NCBI RefSeq assembly: GCF_016623495.1
Contig: NZ_JAEHHL010000001.1
Coordinates: 930,001 to 994,000 of the forward strand
DNA length: 64,000 nucleotides
Direction: 5' to 3'
Source of the DNA: Thermohalobaculum xanthum
Lineage (GTDB): Bacteria > Pseudomonadota > Alphaproteobacteria > Rhodobacterales > Rhodobacteraceae
A program made the translations under genes and the position numbers. Positions 34,178-42,802 of the stretch are shown piece after piece; position 1 is the stretch's first letter, and each line of letters starts with the position of its first letter. A model generated the notes under the pieces. That model did no database searches, had not been told where the DNA came from, and worked only from the letters and a program-made list of their open reading frames with translations.

Positions 34178-35506
34178 ATGAATGTGTCAACGAATAGCAG
34201 CAACATGACCGGCGACATTGTTTCCGCTGGACCGAAGCCGCCGTCTTCGATTGAAGCTACCGGGCTCGACGACGTTTTCCTGATTGATCTGCTGACCAAG
34301 ACGGTCGACGCCATGGGACTCGACCGCCCATCCGAGATGGCGCAGGCGATGAAGCTGCCGCGCTGGATCCTGGACCAGCTGCTCGAGATGGCGCTGGAGA
34401 TGAAGCTTTTCTACGCGGTCGGGCAGCTTGGCGCGAATCTCAACGCCGAGATGCGCTACGCGATTACCGAGCGCGGGCGCGCGCGCGCCAGCGAGGCGTT
34501 CGACAAGAACCAGTGGATCGGGCCGGCCCCGGTGCCGTTGCACCAGTTCGTCGACCAGGTGAAGAACCAGTCGATCAAGGGCGAGACGCTGACGCGCGAG
34601 ATGCTGGAGAACGCCTTCGCGGATCTGACCCTGTCCGAAGGCGTCATGCAGCAACTCGGCCCGGCGGCAAATTCGGGCCAGTCGATCATGCTCTTCGGCC
34701 CGCCCGGCAACGGCAAGTCGACGATCGCCGAGCACTTCTGCCATGCCTACCACCAGGGCGTGTACATTCCGCATGCGCTGGAAGTCGACAACCAGATCAT
34801 CACCCTCTACGACCCGACGGTGCATATCGCGATCGACGACGCGCCGCATGGCGACGGCGTGCTGCGCCGCAGCCACTCTGGACACGACCAGCGCTATGTG
34901 CTGTGCCGCCGACCTGCGGTCATCACGGGTGGCGAGCTGACGCTGGAGAAGCTGGACCTTTCCTATAGCTCGTCAGCGCGGATCTACGAGGCGCCCTACC
35001 AGCTCAAGGCGTGTGGCGGCGTGTTCGTGGTCGATGACTTCGGGCGCCAGCGGCACAAGCCGCAGGAGTTCGTCAACCGGCTGATCGTGCCGCTTGAAAA
35101 CCGGGTCGACTACCTGTCGCTCAGCACCGGGCGCAAGTTCGAGGTGCCGTTCGACACGCTGGTGATCTTCTCGACCAACATCGCCCCGGAAGAGCTGCTC
35201 GACACGGCCGGCCTTCGGCGCATCCGCTTCAAGATCCCGATCATGCCGCCCGATCGCAACCAGTTCATCCGCATCTTCGCCCGCACCGCGCAGCGCAACG
35301 GCATGACGCTGGACGAGGACACGCTGGCCTACGTGCTGTTCGAGCTTTACGGCAAGACCGCGAACGCCGCGTTCCACGCCTTCCATCCACGCTTCCTGGT
35401 CGAGCAGAGCCTTGCGATCTGCGCCTATGAGGGCGTCGAGCCGCAGCTGAAGCCCGAATTCCTGAAGCGCGCCTGGGCACATATGGTAACGCAGACGGCG
35501 CACTGA
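34178..35506 (+). CDS. AAA ATPase with N-terminal winged-helix-like domain, unknown role
   Basis: A 442-residue ATPase. Residues about 30-110 look helical and winged-helix-like (GLDDVFLIDLLTKTVDAMGLD; RWILDQLLEMALEMKLF). Walker A is GPPGNGKST (174-182); then come VHIAIDDAP, a long insert with RRPAVITGGELTLEKLDL, VFVVDDFGRQRHKPQEFVNRL (Walker B-like) and VIFSTNIAPEELLD (sensor 1). I recall homologues annotated as ATPases linked to Flp pilus assembly, but no tad/flp genes are here. ATG at 34178 is used; an in-frame TTG at 34118 is an alternative. A strong terminator follows, so the gene is monocistronic. Confidence 0.8.
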   Translation: MNVSTNSSNMTGDIVSAGPKPPSSIEATGLDDVFLIDLLTKTVDAMGLDRPSEMAQAMKLPRWILDQLLEMALEMKLFYAVGQLGANLNAEMRYAITERGRARASEAFDKNQWIGPAPVPLHQFVDQVKNQSIKGETLTREMLENAFADLTLSEGVMQQLGPAANSGQSIMLFGPPGNGKSTIAEHFCHAYHQGVYIPHALEVDNQIITLYDPTVHIAIDDAPHGDGVLRRSHSGHDQRYVLCRRPAVITGGELTLEKLDLSYSSSARIYEAPYQLKACGGVFVVDDFGRQRHKPQEFVNRLIVPLENRVDYLSLSTGRKFEVPFDTLVIFSTNIAPEELLDTAGLRRIRFKIPIMPPDRNQFIRIFARTAQRNGMTLDEDTLAYVLFELYGKTANAAFHAFHPRFLVEQSLAICAYEGVEPQLKPEFLKRAWAHMVTQTAH

Positions 35507-35536
35507 CCGCCCGTTCATCGCGATGTTGAAATGACG

Positions 35537-35571
35537 CGGTGCGCCCTTCCGGGGCGCACCGTTTGCTTTTT
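35537..35571 (+). terminator. Rho-independent terminator of the AAA ATPase gene
   Basis: CGGTGCGCCC / GGGCGCACCG, a perfect 10-bp stem with a five-base loop (TTCCG), followed by TTTGCTTTTT. It starts 31 bases after the stop codon and is the best intrinsic terminator in the window. Confidence 0.85.
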
Positions 35572-35589
35572 GCGTCGGGCAGGCGCCAC

Positions 35590-36732
35590 TCAGCCGCGCG
35601 GCTCGAGGCAGGCCTCGAAGCTCGCGGTCATGCTCTCGATAAGCGCGGGGTAGAGACCGGGGCCCGGCTCGAGATCGGCGCCAACCGGATCCAGCGTGCC
35701 GCGCCCTGCCCCGGTGCCCTCGACCACCGTGGCGACGACCTTCGGCTCGAACTGGGGCTCCGAGAAGACGCAAGCCGCGCCGAGGTCGTCGAGCACGGCG
35801 CGGATCTCGGCCACGCGCGCGGCGCTGGGCCTGACGGCATCGCTGAGCGCGATCGCGCCCGCAGCGGGGAAATCGAAGCGGCGCTCGAAGTACTGGTAGG
35901 CGTCGTGAAACACGATGTAGGGGCGGCCGCGCAGGGGCTCGAGCCGCTGCGACACGCGCTCGACGAGAGCGTCGATCTCGGCCTGGCCCGTGGCCGCATT
36001 CGCGCGGTAGGCCTCGGCGTTCGCGGGGTCGAGTTCGGCGAGTGTCGCGGCGATCGCGGCCAGCCACATCCGCGCATTGAGCGGATCCAGCCAGAAATGC
36101 GGATCGGCATGTTTCACGGCGTCAGCGTGGCCGGCATCGTGATCATGCTCATCGGCGTGATCGGCTTCGGTGTGGCTCGCGTGATCATGCTCATCGGCGT
36201 GATCGTGATCGCTGTCATGCGCATGCCCGTTCTCGTCGGCGTGATCGGCATCGCGACCATGCTCACCCTCGTGCCCGTGGCCGTGGTCATGATCGTGCCG
36301 CTCGAAGTTCCCGCCCGAGCGCGGTGCGAGCCGGGTCGTTCCGGGCAGCCCCGGCAGGGTCACGACCGCGGCGTTCGGGGCAATCGACTTGATCGCCTCG
36401 CCGAACCAGGGCGCCAGTTCGGGACCCATCCAGACAATCAGAGCGGCATCGTCCAACATGCGCGCCTGCGAGGGGCGCAGGGCGTAATCATGCGGCGAGG
36501 CCCCCGGCGGGACGACGAGATCTGGCGTTCCCACGCCCTGCATGACCCGCGCCACCAGCGAGTGGACAGGCGCGATATCGGTGGCGACACGCGGCGCCGG
36601 AGACGCGGACTGCCCCGCCGCCCCGGACGAGAGCGCAATGGCGCCCAACAGCGCCGTCACCATCGTGGCGGATGCAAAGCCACGCACGCGCCCATGACGC
36701 GAGCCACGATACTGTTCGGAAGTGCTCAACAT
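35590..36732 (-). CDS. znuA: Zinc ABC transporter substrate-binding protein
   Basis: A 380-residue periplasmic cluster A-I metal-binding protein. After a signal peptide (to about residue 40), VATDIAPVHSLVARVM and PGASPHDYALRPSQ carry the first zinc histidines, DPHFWLDPLNA the third, and a C-terminal acidic ligand region follows. Residues about 146-211 are an unusually long His/Asp-rich loop, partly built from a 26-bp tandem duplication (36138-36205). This loop is thought to collect or sense zinc. It is divergent from zur-znuCB with Zur-like dyads between. Confidence 0.93.
   Translation of the reverse strand: MLSTSEQYRGSRHGRVRGFASATMVTALLGAIALSSGAAGQSASPAPRVATDIAPVHSLVARVMQGVGTPDLVVPPGASPHDYALRPSQARMLDDAALIVWMGPELAPWFGEAIKSIAPNAAVVTLPGLPGTTRLAPRSGGNFERHDHDHGHGHEGEHGRDADHADENGHAHDSDHDHADEHDHASHTEADHADEHDHDAGHADAVKHADPHFWLDPLNARMWLAAIAATLAELDPANAEAYRANAATGQAEIDALVERVSQRLEPLRGRPYIVFHDAYQYFERRFDFPAAGAIALSDAVRPSAARVAEIRAVLDDLGAACVFSEPQFEPKVVATVVEGTGAGRGTLDPVGADLEPGPGLYPALIESMTASFEACLEPRG
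36138..36205. repeat. 26-bp direct repeat inside znuA His-rich loop
   Basis: An identical 26-bp sequence (beginning CGTGATCATGCTCATCGG) occurs at 36138-36163 and 36180-36205, offset by 42 bases or 14 codons. It encodes the repeated DHADEHDH segments and shows recent tandem growth of the metal-binding loop, in frame. Confidence 0.85.
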
Positions 36733-36803
36733 GGTTCGATCCCGTTCTCAAATCCCGGCCTCGGCGGCCTCTTGTCCCGATCGCAGCGAAGCTCTATTAG
36801 AGA

Positions 36804-36839
36804 TGTGATGATATAACAATCGAAAAGTTATCTTGTAAC
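36804..36839. promoter_or_regulatory. Putative Zur operators between znuA and zur
   Basis: TGTGATGATATAACA (36804-36818) matches the alphaproteobacterial Zur/Fur-like pattern TGTTATANTATAACA at 11 of 15 positions and keeps the outer TGT/ACA. A second dyad GTTA-TCTTG-TAAC lies at 36827-36839. Both sit in the 122-base divergent region between znuA and zur, where zinc-dependent repression of both units is expected. Confidence 0.6.
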
Positions 36840-36854
36840 AGGCGGGCGACACCG

Positions 36855-37367
36855 ATGGACGAAGCGGACGGACCCCGGGGCAGCGCCGGCTCGGTTGCAT
36901 TCGCGCCGCATGACCACGCGCGATGCCGACGCGCGGCGATCGAAGACGCGCAGGCGCACTGCAAGACCGCGGGGCTTCGGCTGACGCCGGTGCGCGAGCG
37001 GGTGCTCGAAATCCTGCTGGAGAGCCATGTCGCGCTGGGCGCCTACGACGTGCTGCGCCGGCTGACCGACGAAGGCGCGGTGCCGCAGCCGCCGATCGCC
37101 TATCGCGCGCTCGACTTCCTCGTGGCGCATGGCTTCGCGCATCGCATCGAGAAGCTGAATGCCTATGTCGCCTGCACGGCCCCCTGCGAGCGCCACGACC
37201 CGGTCTTCATGATCTGCCGCGACTGCCGCGCAGTGGCGGAGCTGCCCTCGGCCCCGATTGCACGCGACCTCGAGCGCGAGGCGGCGCGGATCGGCTTCGA
37301 CATCGGGCGCACCGTGGTCGAGGCGGAAGGCCTGTGCCCAAGCTGCCGCGTGGGAGAGACGGCATGA
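36855..37367 (+). CDS. zur: Zinc uptake regulator Zur (Fur family)
   Basis: A 170-residue Fur-family repressor. The winged helix (residues about 35-100, AGLRLTPVRERVLEILLESH, GAYDVLRRL, RALDFLVAHGFAHRI) precedes the dimerisation domain with two CxxC pairs, CRDC and CPSC, forming the structural zinc site. It represses zinc uptake when zinc is replete. Its stop overlaps the znuC start (ATGA), so it heads a zur-znuC-znuB operon and is autoregulated if the upstream dyads are real. Confidence 0.93.
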   Translation: MDEADGPRGSAGSVAFAPHDHARCRRAAIEDAQAHCKTAGLRLTPVRERVLEILLESHVALGAYDVLRRLTDEGAVPQPPIAYRALDFLVAHGFAHRIEKLNAYVACTAPCERHDPVFMICRDCRAVAELPSAPIARDLEREAARIGFDIGRTVVEAEGLCPSCRVGETA

Positions 37368-38263
37368 ACCTGCCCCATCATGCAGCGCGGGCGGCGCCCG
37401 CCGTCACGCAAGCGACGGCACAGGGCGGAGAGCCCCTTGTCGAGACGCGCGGACTGAGCGTCAAGCATGGCGAGCGGCGCGCGCTGTGGGACGTCGACCT
37501 GAAGATCCATCCGGGCGAGATTGTCACGCTGGTCGGACCGAACGGCTCGGGCAAGACCACGCTGCTGCGGGCGGTGATCGGCGCCGTTTGCCCCGACGGC
37601 GGGCACATCCTGCGCAAGCCGGGGCTGGCCATCGGCTATGTCCCGCAGAAACTCGCGATCGACCGCACGATGCCGGTCACGGTGGATCGCTTCCTTGCCC
37701 TCGGCGGGGCGACCGACACGGCGTCGCGGCGCGCGGCGCTCGATCGCGTGGGCATCCCGGCGCTGGGCGGGCAGCAAATGGCGACCCTTTCGGGTGGGCA
37801 GTTCCAGCGCGCGGTGCTCGCACGGGCGCTGCTGCGCCGCCCCGACCTGCTGGTCCTGGACGAGGCGACGCAAGGCCTCGACCAGCCCGGGGTCGCGGCC
37901 TTCTACCGCCTGATCGAGGACGTGCGGGCCGAACTGGGCTGCGCGGTGCTGATGGCCAGCCACGACCTGCACGTCGTGATGAGCGCGTCCGATCGCGTCA
38001 TCTGCCTCAACGGCCATGTCTGCTGCGAGGGCACGCCGACCGTCGTCTCGGCGCGGCCGGAATACCGCGCGCTGTTCGGGATGGGCACCGAGGGCACGCT
38101 TGCGCTCTATCGCCATGTCCACGACCACCGCCACGACAAGGCGGCGGAGCCGGGCGCCGGGCAGCCGGAGCCGCAAGGCTGTTGCGGGCACGATCATGGG
38201 CACCACCACGACCACGAGGCTGCACCGGGCGCAGCGCATGAAACGGAAGAGACCGGCCGATGA
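37364..38263 (+). CDS. znuC: Zinc ABC transporter ATP-binding protein
   Basis: A 299-residue ABC ATPase: Walker A GPNGSGKTT (about residues 60-68), Q-loop GYVPQK, signature LSGGQFQRA, Walker B LLVLDEATQGLD, switch His in MASHDLHVV. It powers zinc import through ZnuB. The C-terminal 35-40 residues are a His/Cys-rich tail (HVHDHRHDK, CCGHDHGHHHDHE), absent from E. coli ZnuC, which could bind zinc at the cytosolic face. Coupled by 4-base overlaps to zur upstream and znuB downstream. Confidence 0.94.
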   Translation: MNLPHHAARAAPAVTQATAQGGEPLVETRGLSVKHGERRALWDVDLKIHPGEIVTLVGPNGSGKTTLLRAVIGAVCPDGGHILRKPGLAIGYVPQKLAIDRTMPVTVDRFLALGGATDTASRRAALDRVGIPALGGQQMATLSGGQFQRAVLARALLRRPDLLVLDEATQGLDQPGVAAFYRLIEDVRAELGCAVLMASHDLHVVMSASDRVICLNGHVCCEGTPTVVSARPEYRALFGMGTEGTLALYRHVHDHRHDKAAEPGAGQPEPQGCCGHDHGHHHDHEAAPGAAHETEETGR

Positions 38264-39084
38264 TCCTGCTCGATGACTTCCTGTTTCGCGCCGCTCTGGC
38301 CGGTATCGGCGTGGCCTGCGCCGCCGGTCCCCTTGGCTGTTTCGTCGTCTGGCGACGGATGGCGTATTTCGGGGACGCGACAGCGCATGCGGCACTGCTG
38401 GGGGTGGCCCTGGCGCTGGCCGCGGGAACGCCGGTCCTCCTGGGCGTTCTGGTCGCAGCACTTGCGGTTGCGATGGCGTTGTCGGCCCGGCCGGACGGCG
38501 CATTTGCCGCCGATACGCTGCTTGGCGTTGTCGCCCATGCGGCCCTCGCGCTGGGCCTTGTCGCGGTGTCCTTCCTCGAAGGCGTGCGCGTCGACCTGAT
38601 GGGCTACCTGTTCGGTGACATCCTTGCAGTCACGCGCGGCGACCTCGCCGTGATCTGGGGCGGCGCGATCCTGGTGGCGGGCCTGCTTGCGGCACGCTGG
38701 CGGGGGCTGATGAGCGCGACGCTCAGCCCCGATCTCGCCTCGGCCGAGGGCATCAACCCGGCGCGCGAGCGGATCGTGCTGACGATCGCCCTCGCCCTGC
38801 TGGTCGCGGTCGCGATCAAGGTCGTCGGCGCGCTGCTGATCACCGCGATGCTGATCGTCCCCGCGGCCGCCGCGCGCGGATTCGCGCGCACCCCCGAAAG
38901 CATGGCGCTGCTGGCGGCGGGGATCGGGGCGGGCGCCGCGGTCGCGGGCATCGCCGCGTCCTATCGGCTCGACACGCCCGCAGGACCAAGCATCGTCGTC
39001 GCGGCGGTGGCCGCGTTCCTCGTGGCCGCGGCGGCGGGACCGCGGCTGACCGAGGCGCGCACGGCGCGCAGTCGCGGAACTTGA
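38260..39084 (+). CDS. znuB: Zinc ABC transporter permease
   Basis: A 274-residue ABC-3 family permease with about eight hydrophobic segments. MAYFGDATAHAALLGVAL near the N-terminus and the coupling region SADLASAEGIN-type sequence (here SPDLASAEGINPARERIVL) plus KVVGALLITAMLIVPAAAARGFA are diagnostic for ZnuB/MntB-type permeases. It forms the inner-membrane channel of ZnuABC. It overlaps znuC by 4 bases and ends about 100 bases before the hsp20 gene. Confidence 0.94.
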   Translation: MILLDDFLFRAALAGIGVACAAGPLGCFVVWRRMAYFGDATAHAALLGVALALAAGTPVLLGVLVAALAVAMALSARPDGAFAADTLLGVVAHAALALGLVAVSFLEGVRVDLMGYLFGDILAVTRGDLAVIWGGAILVAGLLAARWRGLMSATLSPDLASAEGINPARERIVLTIALALLVAVAIKVVGALLITAMLIVPAAAARGFARTPESMALLAAGIGAGAAVAGIAASYRLDTPAGPSIVVAAVAAFLVAAAAGPRLTEARTARSRGT

Positions 39085-39189
39085 CCGGCATCAAAGCCGC
39101 CCACGTGCATTCGTGCGAGATTTGAACCGCCGTCCCATCGGGGCGGCGGACGAATTTCTCGCGACTCCGCCACGAGGAGGACCCGCCGT

Positions 39190-39657
39190 ATGGAGACCGA
39201 TCCCAAGAACCAGAACGCACCCGCGCCGGCCACGAGCCCCTTCACCTCGCTTCAGCGCGAGATCGAGCGCGTGTTCGACGACTTCTCGCGCGGCTGGCCG
39301 TTCCGCCAGGGCGCGGCGGGGCTGAGCCCGCGCGTCGACATGAAGGAGACCGACGGCCGCGTCGAGATCACGGCCGAGCTTCCCGGCATGGAGGAGAAGG
39401 ACATCGACGTCGCGATCACGGGCCGCGACGTTCGCATCACCGGCGAGAAGAAGTCCGAGACCAGGCGCGAGGATGGCGACTACCACCTGATGGAGCGCAG
39501 CTATGGCCGGTTCGCGCGCAACCTGACCCTGCCCTTCGAGCCCGAGGCCGACAAGGTCAAGGCGACCTTCCGAAATGGCGTGCTGACGCTGAGCGTGCCC
39601 AAGCCCGCCGCGTCGAGATCGGACACCAGGAAGATCGAGGTCAAGCCGGGCCAGTAG
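39190..39657 (+). CDS. Hsp20/alpha-crystallin small heat-shock protein
   Basis: A 155-residue small chaperone that holds unfolding proteins without ATP. The alpha-crystallin domain spans about residues 48-142 (SPRVDMKETDGRVEITAELPGMEEKDI; GEKKSE; YGRFARNLTLPFEPEADKVKATFRNGVLTLSVPK), with the expected A-x-x-x-NGVL motif variant FRNGVLTL. The canonical C-terminal I-x-I appears as IEV. GAGGAGG stands upstream of the ATG. It opens a block of protein-quality-control genes extending to ftsH. Confidence 0.94.
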   Translation: METDPKNQNAPAPATSPFTSLQREIERVFDDFSRGWPFRQGAAGLSPRVDMKETDGRVEITAELPGMEEKDIDVAITGRDVRITGEKKSETRREDGDYHLMERSYGRFARNLTLPFEPEADKVKATFRNGVLTLSVPKPAASRSDTRKIEVKPGQ

Positions 39658-39795
39658 ATCCGCGCGCCATGCGCCGGTTCCGCGGCCGAGGCGCGATGAC
39701 CCGGCGGGCCGCAGCCGCGGAACGGACCGCGTGATGCCCGATCGCCGAAGAACCCGGTGCTCGGGCCGAAGACAACAGACCAGGGGAGAAACCAC

Positions 39796-40242
39796 ATGCG
39801 CCTTCCGAACAAAGCCGGCGTGATCGTCGCCGACGGCGAGAAGTATCTCGTGCTCCGCAACCACGGTGAGGGCTTCCGGATCGATCTGCGCGTCGAGGAG
39901 ACGCGCAGCGAGCCGAACCCGTCGCACAGCGCCGAGCTGGGATCGGACCGGCCGGGGCGGTTCCCGCGCCCGGCCAGTTCCGCCCGCGAGACGGTCGAGG
40001 AAACCGACTGGAAGCGCCTGGCCAAGGAGGTCTTCGCCACGAGCCTCGCCGAGCATGTCAACCGGGCAGTGAAGGGCGGTGACTTCAAGAAACTGGTGAT
40101 CGTCGCCGATGCACGCACGCTGGGAGTGCTGCGCAGCCGTTTCGACGACCGCGCGAGATCGGCGATCCTGCACGAGATCGAGGGCGATTACACGCGGCAC
40201 ACGCTGCCCGACATCACGACCATGCTGAACCGGGCCGAGTGA
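39796..40242 (+). CDS. Host attachment / baeRF-type protein
   Basis: A 148-residue protein of the 'host attachment' family (bacterial-archaeal eRF1-like, baeRF): it starts with NKAGVIVADGEKYLVLRN, has a variable middle with basic and acidic stretches, and ends FKKLVIVADARTLGVLR...ILHEIEGDYTRHTLPDI. The family has an RF1 domain-2-like fold and is often near stress genes; its reaction is unknown. ATG at 39796 follows GGGGAGAAAC. It sits between hsp20 and the Lon-like protease gene on the same strand. Confidence 0.85.
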   Translation: MRLPNKAGVIVADGEKYLVLRNHGEGFRIDLRVEETRSEPNPSHSAELGSDRPGRFPRPASSARETVEETDWKRLAKEVFATSLAEHVNRAVKGGDFKKLVIVADARTLGVLRSRFDDRARSAILHEIEGDYTRHTLPDITTMLNRAE

Positions 40243-40276
40243 TGCCATCGCGCGGCCACCAGGCGCCTCGGCCGCA

Positions 40277-42802
40277 ATGAGCGAGCCGGGCGGGCAAGGC
40301 GACGCCGGGCGGGACGCTTCGCGGGAGGGGGAGGACACCGCTCCCCTGCCCCCCGAGGCGCTGTGCCCCGGCCTCGACCCGACCGCGATCACGCCTGCGC
40401 TTGTCGACGCCATGCGTTCCGCCCGGGCGGGCGACGAGGGCGTCCCGGGGCAGGATCGCGCGACCCGAGCGCTGACCTTCGCCACGCGCATCCGGCATCC
40501 GGGCTTCAACGCCTTCGTTCATGGCCCGGAGGGATCGGGGCGGCGCAGCCTGGCGATGCGCGCGGCGACTCAGGCGGCCCGCGCGCGCCAGGCGCCGGAC
40601 GACTGGATCTATGTCCACAACTTCGCGACCGACTGGAAGCCACGCGCGATGAGCCTGCCGCCGGGACGCGCGGCACCCTTTCGCGACGCGGTGGCCAGCC
40701 TCGTTGATCAGCTTCGCACCGCGATCCCCGCGCTGTTCAAGACCGACGCCTATCGCGAACGCCGACGCCGGATCGAGGACACGTTCCAGGAACGGCAGAA
40801 CGAGGGTTTCGAGGCGATCGAGAAGCGTGCCCGCGCCGAAGGGATCGGGATCCTGCGCACGCCGATGGGCTTTGCCTTCGCGCCCCTGCGCGATGGCGAG
40901 GTGGTGAAGCCCGACGAGTTCCAGGAATTGCCGCTCGAGGAGCGCCAGCGCATCCAGGACAGGATCGGCGAGTTGCAGACCGAGCTTGCCGCCCTGATGC
41001 GGCAGATGCCGGTCGAGGAGGAGAAACGCCGCAACGAGATCCGCGCGCTCAATGCCGAGATGGCACAGACGGTGGTCGATGCCGCGATCAAGGGGGTGCG
41101 GGCCGAGTTCGAGGACGTCGCCACCGCCGTCGAGCGGCTCGAGGCGATGCGCGGCGATCTCATCGACAATGTCGAGCTTTTCGTAATCGACATCAGTGAT
41201 GGCGAGGACAGCCCGTTTCCCGAGGCCTCGATGCCGGTGTCGGAGGATCCGCGTTTCCGGCGGTACCTGGTCAATGTCGTGATCACGAATGGCGCGGGTG
41301 CCGAGCCCGCGGGCGCGCCGGTGGTCTACGAAGATCATCCCACCCTCGCGCGGCTGATCGGACGGGTGGATCACACCGCGCGCATGGGCGCGCTGGAGAC
41401 CGACTTCACGATGATCCGCGCGGGCGCCCTGCACCGCGCGAATGGCGGCTTCCTGGTGCTCGATGCCATGCGCCTGTTGCGCGAGCCGCTGTCGTGGGAC
41501 GCGCTCAAGCGCGCCCTGCGCTCGCGCCGCATCACCATCGCCTCGGCGGCCGAGGAACTGAGCCTCCTGAGCACCGTCTCGCTCGAGCCCGAGCCGATCC
41601 CGCTCGACGTCAAGGTGCTGATGATCGGCGAGCCGCTGGTCTATCACCTGCTCTCGGCGCTCGACCCGGAATTCGGCGAGCTCTTCAAGGTCGAGGCCGA
41701 CTTCGAAGACCGCATGCCGCGCGACGAGCGGGCGCTGCCGTCCTACGCAAGGCTGATCGGCGCGATCGGGGCGCGTGAAGGGCTGCGCGAACTCGACGCA
41801 AGCGGGATTGCCGCGGCGATCGGCGAGGCGACCCGCATGACCGGCGACGCCGAGCGCCTCTCGCTGCGACTGCGGATGCTGGCCGACCTGCTCGCCGAGG
41901 CCGATCACTGGGCCGGCGATGCCGGGCGCGACAAGATCACCGCCGAGGACATCTCGCGCGCCATCGACGAGCGCCAGTTCCGCGCCGAGGGGCTACGCCA
42001 GCGCTGGCACGAGGAAATCGGCCGCGGCACCGTGATGATCGATACCGAGGGGAGCCGCGTGGGCCAGATCAACGGCCTGACCGTGGTCGCGGCCAGTCAT
42101 GCCTCGGCCTTCGGCGCACCCGCGCGAATTACTGCGCGCGTTCGCATGGGCACCGGGCGCGTGATCGATATCGAGCGCGAGACGAAGCTTGGCGGGCCGA
42201 TCCACTCGAAGGGCGTGCTCATCCTTTCGTCCTACCTTGCCGCGACCTACGCCACCGAGGCGCCGATGTCGCTCTGGGCCTCGTTGGTCTTCGAGCAGTC
42301 CTATGGCGGGGTCGACGGGGACAGCGCCTCGTCGGCCGAGCTCTATGCCTTGTTGTCGGCCCTGTCGGGGCTGCCCTTGCGCCAGGACCTTGCAGTCACC
42401 GGCTCGGTCAACCAGTTGGGCCAGGTTCAGGCGATCGGCGGTGTGAACGAGAAGATCGAAGGGTTCTTCGACATCTGTTCGGCGCGCGGCTTGACGGGCA
42501 CGCAGGGGGTGCTGATCCCGGCGTCGAATGTAAAGCACCTCGTCCTGCGGCCGCGCGTCGTCGAGGCGGCGACGGCGGGACAGTTCCATGTCTACCCCGT
42601 CGCCCACATCGACCAGGGCATCATGCTGCTCACGGGGCGCGAGGCGGGAACGCGCGGCGCCGACGGGCGCTTTCCGAAGGGCTCGGTCAACGGGCTGGTC
42701 GAGGCGCGCCTCGACGCCTTCGCCCAGGCGCGCCGCGCCTTCGCCGCGAAGGACGGCCCGGACGAACACGCACCCGGTGACATTGATGACGACGAGCGCT
42801 GA
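40277..42802 (+). CDS. Lon-like AAA+ protease (COG1067 type)
   Basis: An 841-residue ATP-dependent serine protease related to Lon. The AAA module begins around residue 55; its P-loop reads GPEGSGRRS (83-91) with Arg in place of the usual Lys. A long helical insert (about 170-290, EERQRIQDRIGELQTEL) is typical. ANGGFLVLDAMRLL is the Walker B region. The C-terminal Lon protease domain has the catalytic serine in GGVDGDSASSAELYAL and the lysine in GGVNEKIEGF. It lies 34 bases after the baeRF gene and overlaps the Usp-like gene by 17 bases, so these are probably co-transcribed. Confidence 0.92.
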   Translation: MSEPGGQGDAGRDASREGEDTAPLPPEALCPGLDPTAITPALVDAMRSARAGDEGVPGQDRATRALTFATRIRHPGFNAFVHGPEGSGRRSLAMRAATQAARARQAPDDWIYVHNFATDWKPRAMSLPPGRAAPFRDAVASLVDQLRTAIPALFKTDAYRERRRRIEDTFQERQNEGFEAIEKRARAEGIGILRTPMGFAFAPLRDGEVVKPDEFQELPLEERQRIQDRIGELQTELAALMRQMPVEEEKRRNEIRALNAEMAQTVVDAAIKGVRAEFEDVATAVERLEAMRGDLIDNVELFVIDISDGEDSPFPEASMPVSEDPRFRRYLVNVVITNGAGAEPAGAPVVYEDHPTLARLIGRVDHTARMGALETDFTMIRAGALHRANGGFLVLDAMRLLREPLSWDALKRALRSRRITIASAAEELSLLSTVSLEPEPIPLDVKVLMIGEPLVYHLLSALDPEFGELFKVEADFEDRMPRDERALPSYARLIGAIGAREGLRELDASGIAAAIGEATRMTGDAERLSLRLRMLADLLAEADHWAGDAGRDKITAEDISRAIDERQFRAEGLRQRWHEEIGRGTVMIDTEGSRVGQINGLTVVAASHASAFGAPARITARVRMGTGRVIDIERETKLGGPIHSKGVLILSSYLAATYATEAPMSLWASLVFEQSYGGVDGDSASSAELYALLSALSGLPLRQDLAVTGSVNQLGQVQAIGGVNEKIEGFFDICSARGLTGTQGVLIPASNVKHLVLRPRVVEAATAGQFHVYPVAHIDQGIMLLTGREAGTRGADGRFPKGSVNGLVEARLDAFAQARRAFAAKDGPDEHAPGDIDDDER

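Noticed and set aside
37163-38503. 446-codon open frame on the minus strand
   Set aside because: It is antisense to zur and znuC and is Arg/Pro-rich as expected of a GC-rich shadow frame. No motif or ribosome site supports it.
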